DNA of 34,647 bases from Azospirillum isscasi. GTDB lineage: Bacteria > Pseudomonadota > Alphaproteobacteria > Azospirillales > Azospirillaceae. The stretch lies in contig NZ_JAUJFI010000050.1 in assembly GCF_030849505.1 (NCBI RefSeq), positions 1 through 34,647 of the forward strand, written 5' to 3'. A model generated the notes under the pieces. The model worked only from the letters and a program-made list of their open reading frames with translations. It did not search any database and was not told the DNA's origin. The translations under genes were made by a program, and so were the position numbers. Positions 1 to 10,189 of the stretch are shown here, piece after piece; within the stretch, counting starts at the first letter, position 1, and each line of letters begins with the position of its first letter.

Positions 1-1
1 G

Positions 2-829
2 GGCCGCGTCGCCGCCGGGGCCGCCGCCGGCACCGCGGCGGGGGCCGCGGTCTTCCGTCCGGTCCACGCCTATGTGCTGATGGACGCGCAGTCGGGCCGG
101 GTCCTCGATTCGGAAAACGCCGACACGCTGACCTATCCGGCGTCGCTGACCAAGATGATGACCCTGCTCCTGACCTTCGAGGCGCTGGAGCGGGGCACGC
201 TGCGGCTGGACCAGGAACTGCCGGTGTCGCGCCACGCCACCAACCAGAAGCCGTCGCGCCTGAACCTCGCCGTCGGCTCGACCATCCGGGTGGAGGACGC
301 GATCCTGGCCCTGACGGTGAAGTCCGCCAACGACGTCGCCGTCGTCCTGGCCGAGGCTCTCGGCGGCAGCGAGGAGCAGTTCGCCGAGATGATGACCGCC
401 AAGGCGCAGGCGCTGGGCATGACCAGCACCACCTTCCGCAACGCATCCGGCCTGCCGCACAAGGAGCAGCGCACCACGGCGCGCGACATGGCCCGCCTGT
501 CCCGCGCCGTGGTGTCCCGCCCGGCGCGGGAGTACGCCTACTTCTCGCGCACGCGCTTCGACTGGAACGGCACGGTGGTGCCCGGCCATAACCGGCTGCT
601 GGGCCGGGTGGAAGGCTATGACGGCATCAAGACCGGCTTCATCAACCTCAGCGGCTTCAACCTCGCCGGCAGCGCTAGCCGCAACGGCCAGCGTCTGGTC
701 GCCGTCGTCCTGGGCGGCACCACCGCCGCCGCCCGCGACCGCGAGGTCGCCGAACTGCTGGAGCAGGGCTTCGGCTCCGCGCCGCCCAAGCAGACGGTGG
801 CCGTCACGGACGTGAAGGCCGCCCGCTGA
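2..829 (+). CDS. D-alanyl-D-alanine carboxypeptidase (PBP5/DacF-type, S11 peptidase), 5' truncated
   Basis: The reading frame is open to the window edge, so the start and signal peptide lie upstream; about 275 residues are visible. The three penicillin-binding-protein motifs are present in order: SLTK (catalytic Ser and Lys) near position 143, SAN near 328 and KTG near 628 (context YDGIKTGF). By family knowledge this periplasmic enzyme removes the terminal D-Ala from peptidoglycan pentapeptides. The protein stops soon after the transpeptidase-like domain (ending in KAAR), so the PBP5-type C-terminal beta domain and amphipathic anchor are not evident; this fits the shorter alphaproteobacterial DacF-like forms. 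The next gene is convergent and only 25 bp away. The family call is secure; the exact paralogue is not. Confidence 0.93.
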   Translation, partial: GRVAAGAAAGTAAGAAVFRPVHAYVLMDAQSGRVLDSENADTLTYPASLTKMMTLLLTFEALERGTLRLDQELPVSRHATNQKPSRLNLAVGSTIRVEDAILALTVKSANDVAVVLAEALGGSEEQFAEMMTAKAQALGMTSTTFRNASGLPHKEQRTTARDMARLSRAVVSRPAREYAYFSRTRFDWNGTVVPGHNRLLGRVEGYDGIKTGFINLSGFNLAGSASRNGQRLVAVVLGGTTAAARDREVAELLEQGFGSAPPKQTVAVTDVKAAR

Positions 830-854
830 GGCCCGCTTATCGAGGGTCCTTTTT

Positions 855-1163
855 TCAAGGGTCTGCCGGCCGCTTGCGGTCGGCGTGGCCCAGGGGCTTG
901 TCCGGGGCGATGTGGTCGCGCACCCGCTGCTTCAGTTCGGTGATGTCGGGGAAACGCCCCTCCTCCTTGCGCGACCAGATCACCGCGTCCCCGCTGCGCA
1001 CCATGAAGACGCCGCCCGTCCCGGGGATCAGGGTGACGCCGCCCAGTTCGTCTTCGAAGGTGGTCAGAAGCTCCTGCGCCATCCAGGCGGCGCGCAGCAT
1101 CCAGCGGCATTGGCGGCAGTAGTCGATTTGAAGAATGGGCCGGTCTGGGGCTTCGCTGGTCAC
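855..1163 (-). CDS. SelT/SelW/SelH (Rdx) family protein
   Basis: A thioredoxin-fold Rdx protein of about 102 residues. The redox motif CRQC sits at the N-terminus after a beta strand (ILQIDYCRQC), followed by the family pattern WMLRAAWMAQELLTTF and a GTGGVF segment. The bacterial members carry Cys where the animal protein has selenocysteine. I chose the GTG at 1161-1163 because an AGGAG lies 7 nt upstream (1171-1175). A TTG at 1223 in the same frame would add 20 unconserved residues. The substrate is unknown; the family is thought to act in thiol redox chemistry. The gene is convergent with the carboxypeptidase gene and divergent from the next gene. Confidence 0.85.
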   Translation of the reverse strand: MTSEAPDRPILQIDYCRQCRWMLRAAWMAQELLTTFEDELGGVTLIPGTGGVFMVRSGDAVIWSRKEEGRFPDITELKQRVRDHIAPDKPLGHADRKRPADP

Positions 1164-1349
1164 GTCCGCGCTCCTGAGGGTTCGACTTTCAGGAAGGGTG
1201 CTGCCGAACGGCGTGCCTTCCAAGCCCTTCGTGCGATTCCGTTCGAAGAAGGGAGGCGCCGACCTCCCCAGAGAGCGGTATCGCCAAAGACGTTTTGCTT
1301 CGCGGCATCATCCGGGGGTTTGCTGAAAGCCGGGCCATCGAGGTGGAGC

Positions 1350-1775
1350 ATGCCGGCACACACCGCCAAACGCTTGTGGAACGAGGAAACGGGCTGCGGG
1401 TTCTGCATGCGGTCGGAAACCGGTTCCCTGTGGTGCCGCGGGCTGTGCCGGGACGTCTCCCTGGCCGAGCTGGTCCGTCGCGTGCGTGCGGTCCGCGACA
1501 ACGCCGCCCGGCTGGAACTCTCGTCCATGCTGGCAACGCGGCGGGTGCCCCTGCACGCCGTGCCGGACGATGCCGATGCCCCTTCGGCCCGCGCCGTCCA
1601 GCGCCGGAGCGTGGCGGTGGAGCGCATGGTCCGCAGCCTGCACCGCCTGCGCAGAAGCGCCGGCGCCGTGGCGCTGTCCGCCGATCGGCTGGAAGCCACC
1701 CGGACCGCGTTGGCCGCCACCAGGGATGGACTTGCCGCCCTCCCTCTTTCCCCGGGCCGCCCCGATCGGCTATGA
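1350..1775 (+). CDS. Hypothetical protein with four clustered N-terminal cysteines
   Basis: A 141-residue ORF beginning with ATG after a GGTGGAG ribosome-binding site. I do not recognise a family. The first 40 residues contain CGFC and then WCRGLC, a spacing that could bind a metal or form disulfides. The remainder is Arg/Ala-rich and predicted to be helical (VRRVRAVRDNAARLEL, then VERMVRSLHRLRRS), perhaps a short coiled coil. There is no signal peptide or membrane segment. It stands alone between the SelW-like gene and the ABC operon, with 138 bp before the latter. The RBS and codon usage favour a real gene, but overlapping open frames on the other strand lower confidence. Confidence 0.5.
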   Translation: MPAHTAKRLWNEETGCGFCMRSETGSLWCRGLCRDVSLAELVRRVRAVRDNAARLELSSMLATRRVPLHAVPDDADAPSARAVQRRSVAVERMVRSLHRLRRSAGAVALSADRLEATRTALAATRDGLAALPLSPGRPDRL

Positions 1776-1913
1776 GGCGTAAGGCCATATGCGACGTCGC
1801 CGTCATGCGGCTGTCATGGTTCTGGCGTAAACAGGGGCCTTCGCATACCAGAGCACGCCGGAAGGGGCGGCGCTCCGGGGCGGCGGGGACGACCAGAGAG
1901 GGAAACGGGAGAC

Positions 1914-2942
1914 ATGAAGGCCAAGCGCACACACCTCGCCGCGGCGTTCGCCGCGATCGGAAGCACCATCGCGGCTGCCGCGGGCGCGCTGCTGCTGGCC
2001 CTGCCGGCCCAGGCCGCTTCAGACAAGCCGGCCGGAAAGCTGGTGCTCTACACCTCGCAGCTCGAAGCCGACGCCAAGCAGACGGTGGACGCCTTCAAGG
2101 CGAAGAATCCCGGCGTCGAGGTCGAATGGGTCCGCAGCGGCACGACGGAGCTGATGAACAAGCTCCGCGCCGAGATCGCCGCGGGCAGCCCGCAGGCCGA
2201 CCTGCTGCTGATCGCCGACGCCGTGACCATGGAGTCGCTGAAGGCGGAGAAGCGTCTGCTTGCCTACAAGGACGCGCCGGTCCAGGGCTACCGCACCGGC
2301 ACCCACGATCCGGACGGGACCTGGTTCGCCACCAAGCTGATCACCACCGGGATCGCCTACAACACGGCGGCGCCGATGAAGCCCTCCTCCTGGCTCGACC
2401 TGCTCAAGCCGGAGGCCAAGGGCACCACCGTGATGCCGAGCCCCCTCTATTCCGGCGCCGCCGCCATCCACATGGCCGCCGTGAAGGAGCAGCCGGACCT
2501 CGGCATGGCCTTTTACGAGAAGCTCCAGGCCAACGGCACCACCGCTGCCAAGGGCAACGGCGGCATCCTGAAGTCGGTGGCCAGCGGCGAGAAGCTGTAC
2601 GGCGTCATCGTGGACTATCTGCCGATCCGCGAGCAGGCCAAGGGCGCTCCCGTCGCCTTCGTCTTCCCCAAGGAGGGCGTCAGCGCGGTGACCGAGCCGG
2701 TCGCCATCCTGAACACCACGAAGAATCCCGACGCCGCCAAGGCCTTCATCGCCTTCCTGCTGAGCAAGGAGGGGCAGGAGCTGGCCTCCCGCCAGGGCTT
2801 CCTGCCGGCGCTGCCGGGGGTGGCGGCGCCCGCCGGTTTCCCGGACACCTCGTTCATCTCGCTGATGCCCTATGATCCGGCCAAGGCGCTGAAGGACGAC
2901 GAGGCCAACAAGAAGGACTTCGCCGACCTGTTCGGCGGCTGA
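1914..2942 (+). CDS. ABC transporter periplasmic substrate-binding protein (Fe3+/2-aminoethylphosphonate type, COG1840)
   Basis: A 342-residue secreted binding protein. Residues 1-35 form a classic signal peptide (KAKR, a hydrophobic core, then LPAQAA). The mature start KLVLYTSQLEADAK and later segments such as GIAYNT, SWLDLL and KAFIAFLLSKEGQE match the FbpA/AfuA/PhnS-like class of extracellular solute-binding proteins. The tandem tyrosines that bind ferric iron in FbpA are not obvious: only one Tyr appears in VIVDYLPI. Iron is therefore not assured, and an organophosphonate or other small anion is equally possible. It is followed 19 bp later by its fused permease. A GAGGGAAACGGGAGAC stretch supplies the RBS. 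Confidence 0.88.
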   Translation: MKAKRTHLAAAFAAIGSTIAAAAGALLLALPAQAASDKPAGKLVLYTSQLEADAKQTVDAFKAKNPGVEVEWVRSGTTELMNKLRAEIAAGSPQADLLLIADAVTMESLKAEKRLLAYKDAPVQGYRTGTHDPDGTWFATKLITTGIAYNTAAPMKPSSWLDLLKPEAKGTTVMPSPLYSGAAAIHMAAVKEQPDLGMAFYEKLQANGTTAAKGNGGILKSVASGEKLYGVIVDYLPIREQAKGAPVAFVFPKEGVSAVTEPVAILNTTKNPDAAKAFIAFLLSKEGQELASRQGFLPALPGVAAPAGFPDTSFISLMPYDPAKALKDDEANKKDFADLFGG

Positions 2943-2961
2943 GCCCATCCGGCGGTCGAGA

Positions 2962-4689
2962 ATGAGCCTTGCCACCCTTGGCGACCGGCGGCCTTACCGC
3001 GCCGCCGGTCCTTTTTCCGTTTCCGGAACGCCGCTGCTGTTCGCGCTGGCCGGGCTGATCGTCCTGCTGCCGATCCTTCGGCTGGTCTGGGAGGTCGCAG
3101 GGCCGATGGCGGCGGGCGACCTGACGGCGCTGACCCGCGTGCTGAACGCCCCGATGACGTGGCGGGCGACAGGGAACAGCGTCGCCATCGCGGCGGGGGC
3201 CACGCTGGTGGCGGCGGCGCTGGGCGTGCCCTTCGCGCTGCTCTGCGGGCTGACCGACCTGCGCGGCAAGACGGCGCTGGCCTTCTGCCTGATCCTGCCG
3301 CTGATGATCCCGCCGCAGATCGTCGCCCTGTCCTGGATCCACCTCGCCGGGTCGGGCAGCCCGCTGCTGAAGCCGCTGGGCCTCGCCCCGGCGCCGGGCA
3401 CGCCGAACCCCGTCTATTCCTCCGCCGGGATGATCCTGGTGATGGGGATCGAGCACGCGCCGCTGGTCTTCCTGGCGTTGCGGGCGGCGCTGCGCGCCGT
3501 GCCGCGCGATCTGGTGGAGGCCGCGCAGGCGGCGGGCGCCCGGCGCGGACGGGTGCTGCGCACCATCGTCCTGCCGCTCAGCCTGCCGGGGCTGGCCGCC
3601 GGTCTGGCCTTGTCCTTCGTGGCGGCGCTGGGGAATTTCGGGGTTCCGGCGCTGCTCGGCATCCCGGCGGGAATCCCGGTGCTGCCGACGCTGATCTATC
3701 GCCGTCTGGCGGGCTTCGGCCCGTCCGTCCTGCCGGAGGTCGCGGTGCTGGCCGTGCTGATCGGCGCCATCGCCTGCGCCGGCATCGCCGCGCAGATGGC
3801 GCTCCAGGCGCGGGTGGACGCGCGGGTGATCGGCGGTTCGTCTCCCGCGGCGGTGCTGCGGCTGGGCCGGGCGCGGCGTCCGATGGAGATCCTGTGCTGG
3901 ACGGCGGTGGCGCTGATCCTGGCGGCCCCGCTGGCGGCGCTGGTTTCGACCAGCCTGATCCGGGTCTACGGATTGCCCTTGGGGGTGGAGACGGCGACGC
4001 TGGCGCATTACGCGACGGTTCTGGGGCTCGATCAGGTGGGGCGGGCCTTCGCCAACTCCTTCGTGCTGTCGGGGGTGGCGGCGGCGCTGCTGACCCTGCT
4101 GGCGATCCCGCTGGCCCACGCCATGGCCGGTCCGGGGCGGGGCGGGCGGCTGGTCCGCGCGGTCGGCGTGCTGATCGAGCTTCCGCACGCGGTGCCTGGC
4201 GTGGTGCTGGCCATCGGCTGCATCCTGGTCTTCCTGAAACCGCTGCCGCTGCTGGGCGTCAGCCTTTACGGCACGCTGGGGATCATCCTGGCGGCCTATC
4301 TGGCGCGCTTCCTGTCGCTGGCCCTGCGCCCGGCCCAGGCGGCCTGCGCCGCCCTGGACCCGGCGATGGAGGAGGCGGCGCGCGCCTGCGGCGCCGGCCC
4401 GCTGCGCCGCCTGCGCACCATCGTCGCGCCGCTGGTGGCGCCGGCGGCGGCGGCGGGCGGCGTGCTGGTGTTCCTGACGGCCTTCAACGAGTTGACCGTG
4501 TCGATCCTGCTGTGGTCGCAGGGGCGGGAGACTCTGGGCGTCGTGGTCTACGCGCTGGAGGAGGGCGGCAGCCCGACGCTCGCCGCGGCGTTGAGCGTCG
4601 TGACGATCGTGGTGGTGGTGGCGGTGCTGCTGGCGGTCGGCTGGCTGGGGCGGCGGCTGCCGGCGGGGATCATTCCCTGGCGGGGGTGA
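2962..4689 (+). CDS. ABC transporter permease, fused two-domain (FbpB/AfuB-like)
   Basis: A 575-residue inner-membrane protein with about 12 hydrophobic segments in two homologous halves. Each half has an EAA loop that contacts the ATPase: EAAQAAGARRGRVLRTIVLP near residue 185 and EEAARACGAGPLRRLRTIVAP near residue 475. Fusion of both permease halves is typical of the Fe3+/thiamine/2-aminoethylphosphonate transporter class. The start follows the binding-protein stop by 19 bp, so the two are probably cotranscribed. The Shine-Dalgarno sequence is weak, which suggests translational dependence on the upstream gene. The gene ends 31 bp from the convergent ATPase stop. Confidence 0.92.
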   Translation: MSLATLGDRRPYRAAGPFSVSGTPLLFALAGLIVLLPILRLVWEVAGPMAAGDLTALTRVLNAPMTWRATGNSVAIAAGATLVAAALGVPFALLCGLTDLRGKTALAFCLILPLMIPPQIVALSWIHLAGSGSPLLKPLGLAPAPGTPNPVYSSAGMILVMGIEHAPLVFLALRAALRAVPRDLVEAAQAAGARRGRVLRTIVLPLSLPGLAAGLALSFVAALGNFGVPALLGIPAGIPVLPTLIYRRLAGFGPSVLPEVAVLAVLIGAIACAGIAAQMALQARVDARVIGGSSPAAVLRLGRARRPMEILCWTAVALILAAPLAALVSTSLIRVYGLPLGVETATLAHYATVLGLDQVGRAFANSFVLSGVAAALLTLLAIPLAHAMAGPGRGGRLVRAVGVLIELPHAVPGVVLAIGCILVFLKPLPLLGVSLYGTLGIILAAYLARFLSLALRPAQAACAALDPAMEEAARACGAGPLRRLRTIVAPLVAPAAAAGGVLVFLTAFNELTVSILLWSQGRETLGVVVYALEEGGSPTLAAALSVVTIVVVVAVLLAVGWLGRRLPAGIIPWRG

Positions 4690-4720
4690 GGTTGGCGAAC
4701 TGGGCCCAACTCCCGGCGCT

Positions 4721-5806
4721 TCACACGCTCCCCTCCGGCACCACCCACCCATCCCGCACCGCAAGCCGCAACGCCTCGCCCGGCGCCACCTGCGCGTCGC
4801 CGGCCACCCGCAGCAGCAGGCGGACGCCCGGTGCGGCCTGCGGCTCGGCCTCGACCAGCACGAAACCGCCCTTGTAGGCGGCCCGCACCACCGTCGCCAT
4901 GATGGGACCGTCCGGCGCCGGTTCCAAATCCTCGGGCCGCAGGCAGACCAGCGCCGGGCCGTCCGGCTGGCCGGAGCGGCAGCGGACCAGGGCCTCGGCC
5001 CCGAACAGGCGCACCCGCACCCGCCCGTCCGTGCAGGCCCCCTCCACCACGCCGTCCACCACCGCGCCCTGGCCGACGAAGCCGGCGACCATGCGGGTCG
5101 CGGGCTCCCGGTAGAGCGTGCGGGGCGCCGCCACCTGGGCGAGCCGCCCGCGGTCGAGCACCGCGATGCGGGTCGCCAGCGCCATGGCCTCCGCCTGATC
5201 GTGGGTGACGTAGACCATGGTGGCGCCGGTCTTGGCGTGGAAATCCGCGAACTCCTCCTCCATCGCCGCGCGCAGATGCACGTCGAGGTTGGCGAGGGGT
5301 TCGTCCAGCAGAACCAGCTCCGGGCTCATCACCAGACAGCGGGCCAGGGCCACGCGCTGCCGCTGGCCACCCGACAGTTCGGCGGGGTGGCGCGCCTCGA
5401 AACCCACCAGCCCCACCGTGTCGAGCGCGGCGCGGATGCGCCGGTCCCGCTCCGCGCGGGGCACGCGGGCGGTCTCCAGCGGGTAGGCGACGTTGCCGGC
5501 CACCGTCATGTGCGGCCACAGCGCGTAGGACTGGAAGACGAGACCGATCCGCCGCTCTTCCGGCGGGACATGGGTGCCGGGACCGGACAGGGTGCGCCCG
5601 CCGACCGCGATGCGCCCGCCGTCCAGCCGCTCGAACCCGGCGACCATGCGCAGCAGCGTGCTCTTTCCGCAGCCGGACGGGCCGAGCAGGGCCAGGAACT
5701 CCCCCGCCGCCACCTCGATGGTCACGCCGTCGACCGCGGGGCCGGGCGTCCCGGCATAGTGGCGGGAGGCGGCGTCGATCGACAGGGCGGGCGTCTGGAT
5801 GGTCAT
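4721..5806 (-). CDS. ABC transporter ATP-binding protein (PotA/FbpC-like)
   Basis: A 361-residue ATPase. It has Walker A GPSGCGKST near residue 44, a Q-loop FQSYALWPHMTV, signature LSGGQRQRVALAR, Walker B LVLLDEP, a D-loop and the H-loop THDQAEAMAL. The C-terminal 110 residues look like a TOBE/OB regulatory domain (CLRPEDLE, then YKGGFVLVEA). The ATG at 5804-5806 begins MTIQTPALSI, a normal start for the family; upstream in-frame codons to 5878 would add 24 residues overlapping the divergent gene and were discarded. It very likely energises the permease at 2962-4689, but it is transcribed convergently with it rather than in the same operon. Confidence 0.92.
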   Translation of the reverse strand: MTIQTPALSIDAASRHYAGTPGPAVDGVTIEVAAGEFLALLGPSGCGKSTLLRMVAGFERLDGGRIAVGGRTLSGPGTHVPPEERRIGLVFQSYALWPHMTVAGNVAYPLETARVPRAERDRRIRAALDTVGLVGFEARHPAELSGGQRQRVALARCLVMSPELVLLDEPLANLDVHLRAAMEEEFADFHAKTGATMVYVTHDQAEAMALATRIAVLDRGRLAQVAAPRTLYREPATRMVAGFVGQGAVVDGVVEGACTDGRVRVRLFGAEALVRCRSGQPDGPALVCLRPEDLEPAPDGPIMATVVRAAYKGGFVLVEAEPQAAPGVRLLLRVAGDAQVAPGEALRLAVRDGWVVPEGSV

Positions 5807-5871
5807 GGCACCGGAATTCGCGCTATTCAGGGATGCACCGAGGGATAGGCACAGTGCGGAACGGGGGCGCG

Positions 5872-6999
5872 ATGTCAAGTGACGCTGCTATGACGGGGGC
5901 CATGACGGGGGCTGTGACGGGGCGGGGACGGAAGGTCCGGCTGCGCGCCCTGTCGGGGCTGGGGAACAAGGGACCGGCCTGCTTCCTGGCGATGGCCGGC
6001 GGGACGCGCCTGCTGCTCGACCTGGGCGAGGGGCCGGACGCCGGACGGCTGCCGCCGCTGGACGCCGCGGGGCGGGTGGACGCCATCCTGGTCACCCACA
6101 CCCATGGCGACCATGCCGGCGCCCTGGGCCTGCGCCACCGGGTCGGCAGCCCGCCGGTCTACGCCACGCCGCTCGCCGCCCGCTTCCTGCCGCCGACCGT
6201 GGCGGCCCATCCGCTGCCGGTCCGCGGGACGGTGGACATCCAGGGCGTGCCGGTGACCACCGGACGGTCCGGCCACGCGCCGGGCGGGGTGTGGATTCAC
6301 CTGGGCACCGCGGACGGCGGGCTGCTCTACATGGGCGACCATTCCGACGAATCGGCCCTGTACCCCTTCGACCCGCCGCCGCCCGCCCGGCGCGTGATCC
6401 TGGACGCCTCCTACGGGCTGGACGACACCCCGCAGGCGGAGCGGCTGGCCGCGCTGGAACCCTTCCTGCACGCGGGCGGCGTTCTGTTTCCGGTGGCGGC
6501 GGACGGGCGGGGGCCGGAGATGGCGCTGTGGGCGATGGACCACGGCGTCGTCCCGGCCATCGACAGCGCCCACCGCACCGCCATCGCCCATCTGCTGGCC
6601 GAGGGCGACGCCGCCCTGCATCCCGGCACGGAGGAGCGCCTGCGCCGCCTGCTCGACCGCGCCAGGGAGCCGGGCGGCCCGCGCGACGTGACCTTCGCCG
6701 CCGGCCCCAACGCCACCAGCGGCACCGCCGCCGACCTGGTGGAGCGCTGGGCCGGGCCGGGCGGGCCGGAAATCGTCTTCACCGGCTACCTCGCCGAAGG
6801 CACGCCGTCGCGGACCCTGGTAGACACCGGGCGCGCCCGCTATCTGCGCTGGAACGTCCACCCCACGCTGCGTCAGATGAAGGCGCTTGTGGCCGCCACC
6901 GGGGCGGAACTGGTGCTGCCCGCCTTCGGCGACATCCGGCACCGGGCTGGCTGGCAGGCCGCCTTCGCCCCGGCAAGCCTGGAGGGGCTGGACGGCTGA
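5872..6999 (+). CDS. MBL-fold metallo-hydrolase
   Basis: A 375-residue metallo-beta-lactamase-fold protein. The metal motif THTHGDHAGA gives H76, H78, D80 and H81; later candidate ligands are the His in GRSGHAPGG and the Asp in MGDHSDES. The region from about 190 to 330 (repeated helices, then IVFTGYLAEGTPS) and the end segment NVHPTLRQMKALV resemble beta-CASP-type MBL proteins, in which a mobile domain caps the active site, but I cannot assign nuclease activity. The start is uncertain: ATG 5833 is possible, while ATG 5872 follows a GGGGGCG stretch and keeps a 65-bp divergent gap from the ATPase gene. The substrate is unknown; the neighbouring transporter hints at phosphonate or ester cleavage, which is inference only. 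Confidence 0.8.
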   Translation: MSSDAAMTGAMTGAVTGRGRKVRLRALSGLGNKGPACFLAMAGGTRLLLDLGEGPDAGRLPPLDAAGRVDAILVTHTHGDHAGALGLRHRVGSPPVYATPLAARFLPPTVAAHPLPVRGTVDIQGVPVTTGRSGHAPGGVWIHLGTADGGLLYMGDHSDESALYPFDPPPPARRVILDASYGLDDTPQAERLAALEPFLHAGGVLFPVAADGRGPEMALWAMDHGVVPAIDSAHRTAIAHLLAEGDAALHPGTEERLRRLLDRAREPGGPRDVTFAAGPNATSGTAADLVERWAGPGGPEIVFTGYLAEGTPSRTLVDTGRARYLRWNVHPTLRQMKALVAATGAELVLPAFGDIRHRAGWQAAFAPASLEGLDG

Positions 7000-7021
7000 C
7001 AGGCGGGGTGGCGGTTCGGCG

Positions 7022-9171
<2,150 letters not shown>

Positions 9172-9178
9172 GGACCGG

Positions 9179-10030
9179 ATGGACACGGGATTGACCCAGA
9201 TCGCGGCGAACCGCTGCTTCGGCGGCTGGCACAAGCGCTTCCGGCACCGCTCCGCGGTGCTGGACTGCGACATGGTGTTCGCCGTCTACCTGCCGCCGCA
9301 GGCCGAGTCGGGCAAGGTGCCGGTGCTCTACTGGCTGTCCGGCCTGACCTGCACCGATGAGAACTTCATGCAGAAGGCCGGCGCCATGCGGATGGCGGCG
9401 GACCTCGGTATCGCCATCGTGGCGCCGGACACCAGCCCGCGCGGCCCCGGCGTGCCCGGCGATCCGGACGGCGCCTGGGACTTCGGGCTGGGCGCCGGCT
9501 TCTACGTCAACGCCACGCGGGAGCCCTGGGCCAAGCACTACCGCATGCACGACTATGTGGTGCGGGAGCTGCCGGAGCTGGTGGAGGCCGCACTGCCGGT
9601 GACGGACCGGCGCTCCGTCTCCGGCCATTCCATGGGCGGGCACGGCGCGCTCGTCTGCGCGCTGCGCAACCCGGGCCGCTACCGGTCCGTGTCGGCCTTC
9701 GCGCCGATCGGCAATCCGGCCAGCGTTCCGTGGGGCGAGAAGGCGTTCGAGCGTTTCTTCGGCACCGACTACGCGGCGTGGCTGGAGTGGGACAGTTGCG
9801 CCCTGCTGGGCCGGGCCACGGAGAGGCTGCCGATCCTGGTGGACCAGGGCGACGCCGACGGCTTCCTGGAGACGCAGCTGAAGCCGGAAAACCTGCAACG
9901 GGCGGCGGCGGCGGCGGGCCACCCGCTGACGCTGCGCCTGCAGCCGGGCTACGACCACAGCTATTTCTTCATCGCCAGCTTCATCGACGACCATCTGCGC
10001 CACCACGCGGCGGCGCTTCTGGAAGGCTGA
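9179..10030 (+). CDS. fghA: S-formylglutathione hydrolase
   Basis: A 283-residue esterase of the ESD/FrmB class that hydrolyses S-formylglutathione to formate and glutathione. The nucleophile is S151 in [11 protein letters not shown]. The other triad members are probably D227 (DQGDADGFL) and H260 (YDHSYFF). The oxyanion-hole region [11 protein letters not shown] is also typical. It begins 7 bp after the adhC stop and is clearly cotranscribed with it. The product is cytosolic: there is no signal peptide. Length matches the family. Confidence 0.97.
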   Translation: MDTGLTQIAANRCFGGWHKRFRHRSAVLDCDMVFAVYLPPQAESGKVPVLYWLSGLTCTDENFMQKAGAMRMAADLGIAIVAPDTSPRGPGVPGDPDGAWDFGLGAGFYVNATREPWAKHYRMHDYVVRELPELVEAALPVTDRRSVSGHSMGGHGALVCALRNPGRYRSVSAFAPIGNPASVPWGEKAFERFFGTDYAAWLEWDSCALLGRATERLPILVDQGDADGFLETQLKPENLQRAAAAAGHPLTLRLQPGYDHSYFFIASFIDDHLRHHAAALLEG

Positions 10031-10040
10031 CGGGCGTCGT

Positions 10041-10109
10041 CCGGACATACGGCTTTCCCGCCGGCCCTCCCGCCGGCCCATCCTTCTCCGGAATGGGCCG
10101 TATGTCCGG
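10041..10109. repeat. Perfect 13-bp inverted repeat flanking two tandem 12-mers
   Basis: The arms CCGGACATACGGC (10041-10053) and its exact complement (10097-10109) are separated by 43 nt. Inside the loop, two near-identical 12-mers run at 10057-10068 and 10069-10080 (CCCGCCGGCCC plus T or A), each holding a GCCGGC palindrome. It fills most of the 159-bp gap between fghA and the TAXI gene. It could end fghA transcription (no T-run follows), act as an operator, or be a dispersed palindromic element. Confidence 0.6.
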
Positions 10110-10189
10110 GCAAGGCATCCATTCGTATCGACAAGCCTCCTACCCAAGGGCATCATTTCGTTACGACGCGAAATAATTGGGAGGTTGTC

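Noticed and set aside
840..860. Intrinsic terminator at the T-run after the carboxypeptidase gene
   Set aside because: Six T residues are present but I could not find a convincing stem directly before them.
1161..1223. TTG start for the SelW-like gene at 1223
   Set aside because: The extra 20 residues are not family-like and GTG 1163 has an AGGAG at good spacing.
2854..4764. A 636-residue open frame on the minus strand across the permease gene
   Set aside because: Low-complexity Arg/Gln/His-rich translation, no RBS or motifs; antisense shadow of a GC-rich gene.
10041..10109. Insertion-sequence ends or a miniature transposon
   Set aside because: The element is 69 bp, has no flanking target duplication that I can see and no transposase nearby.
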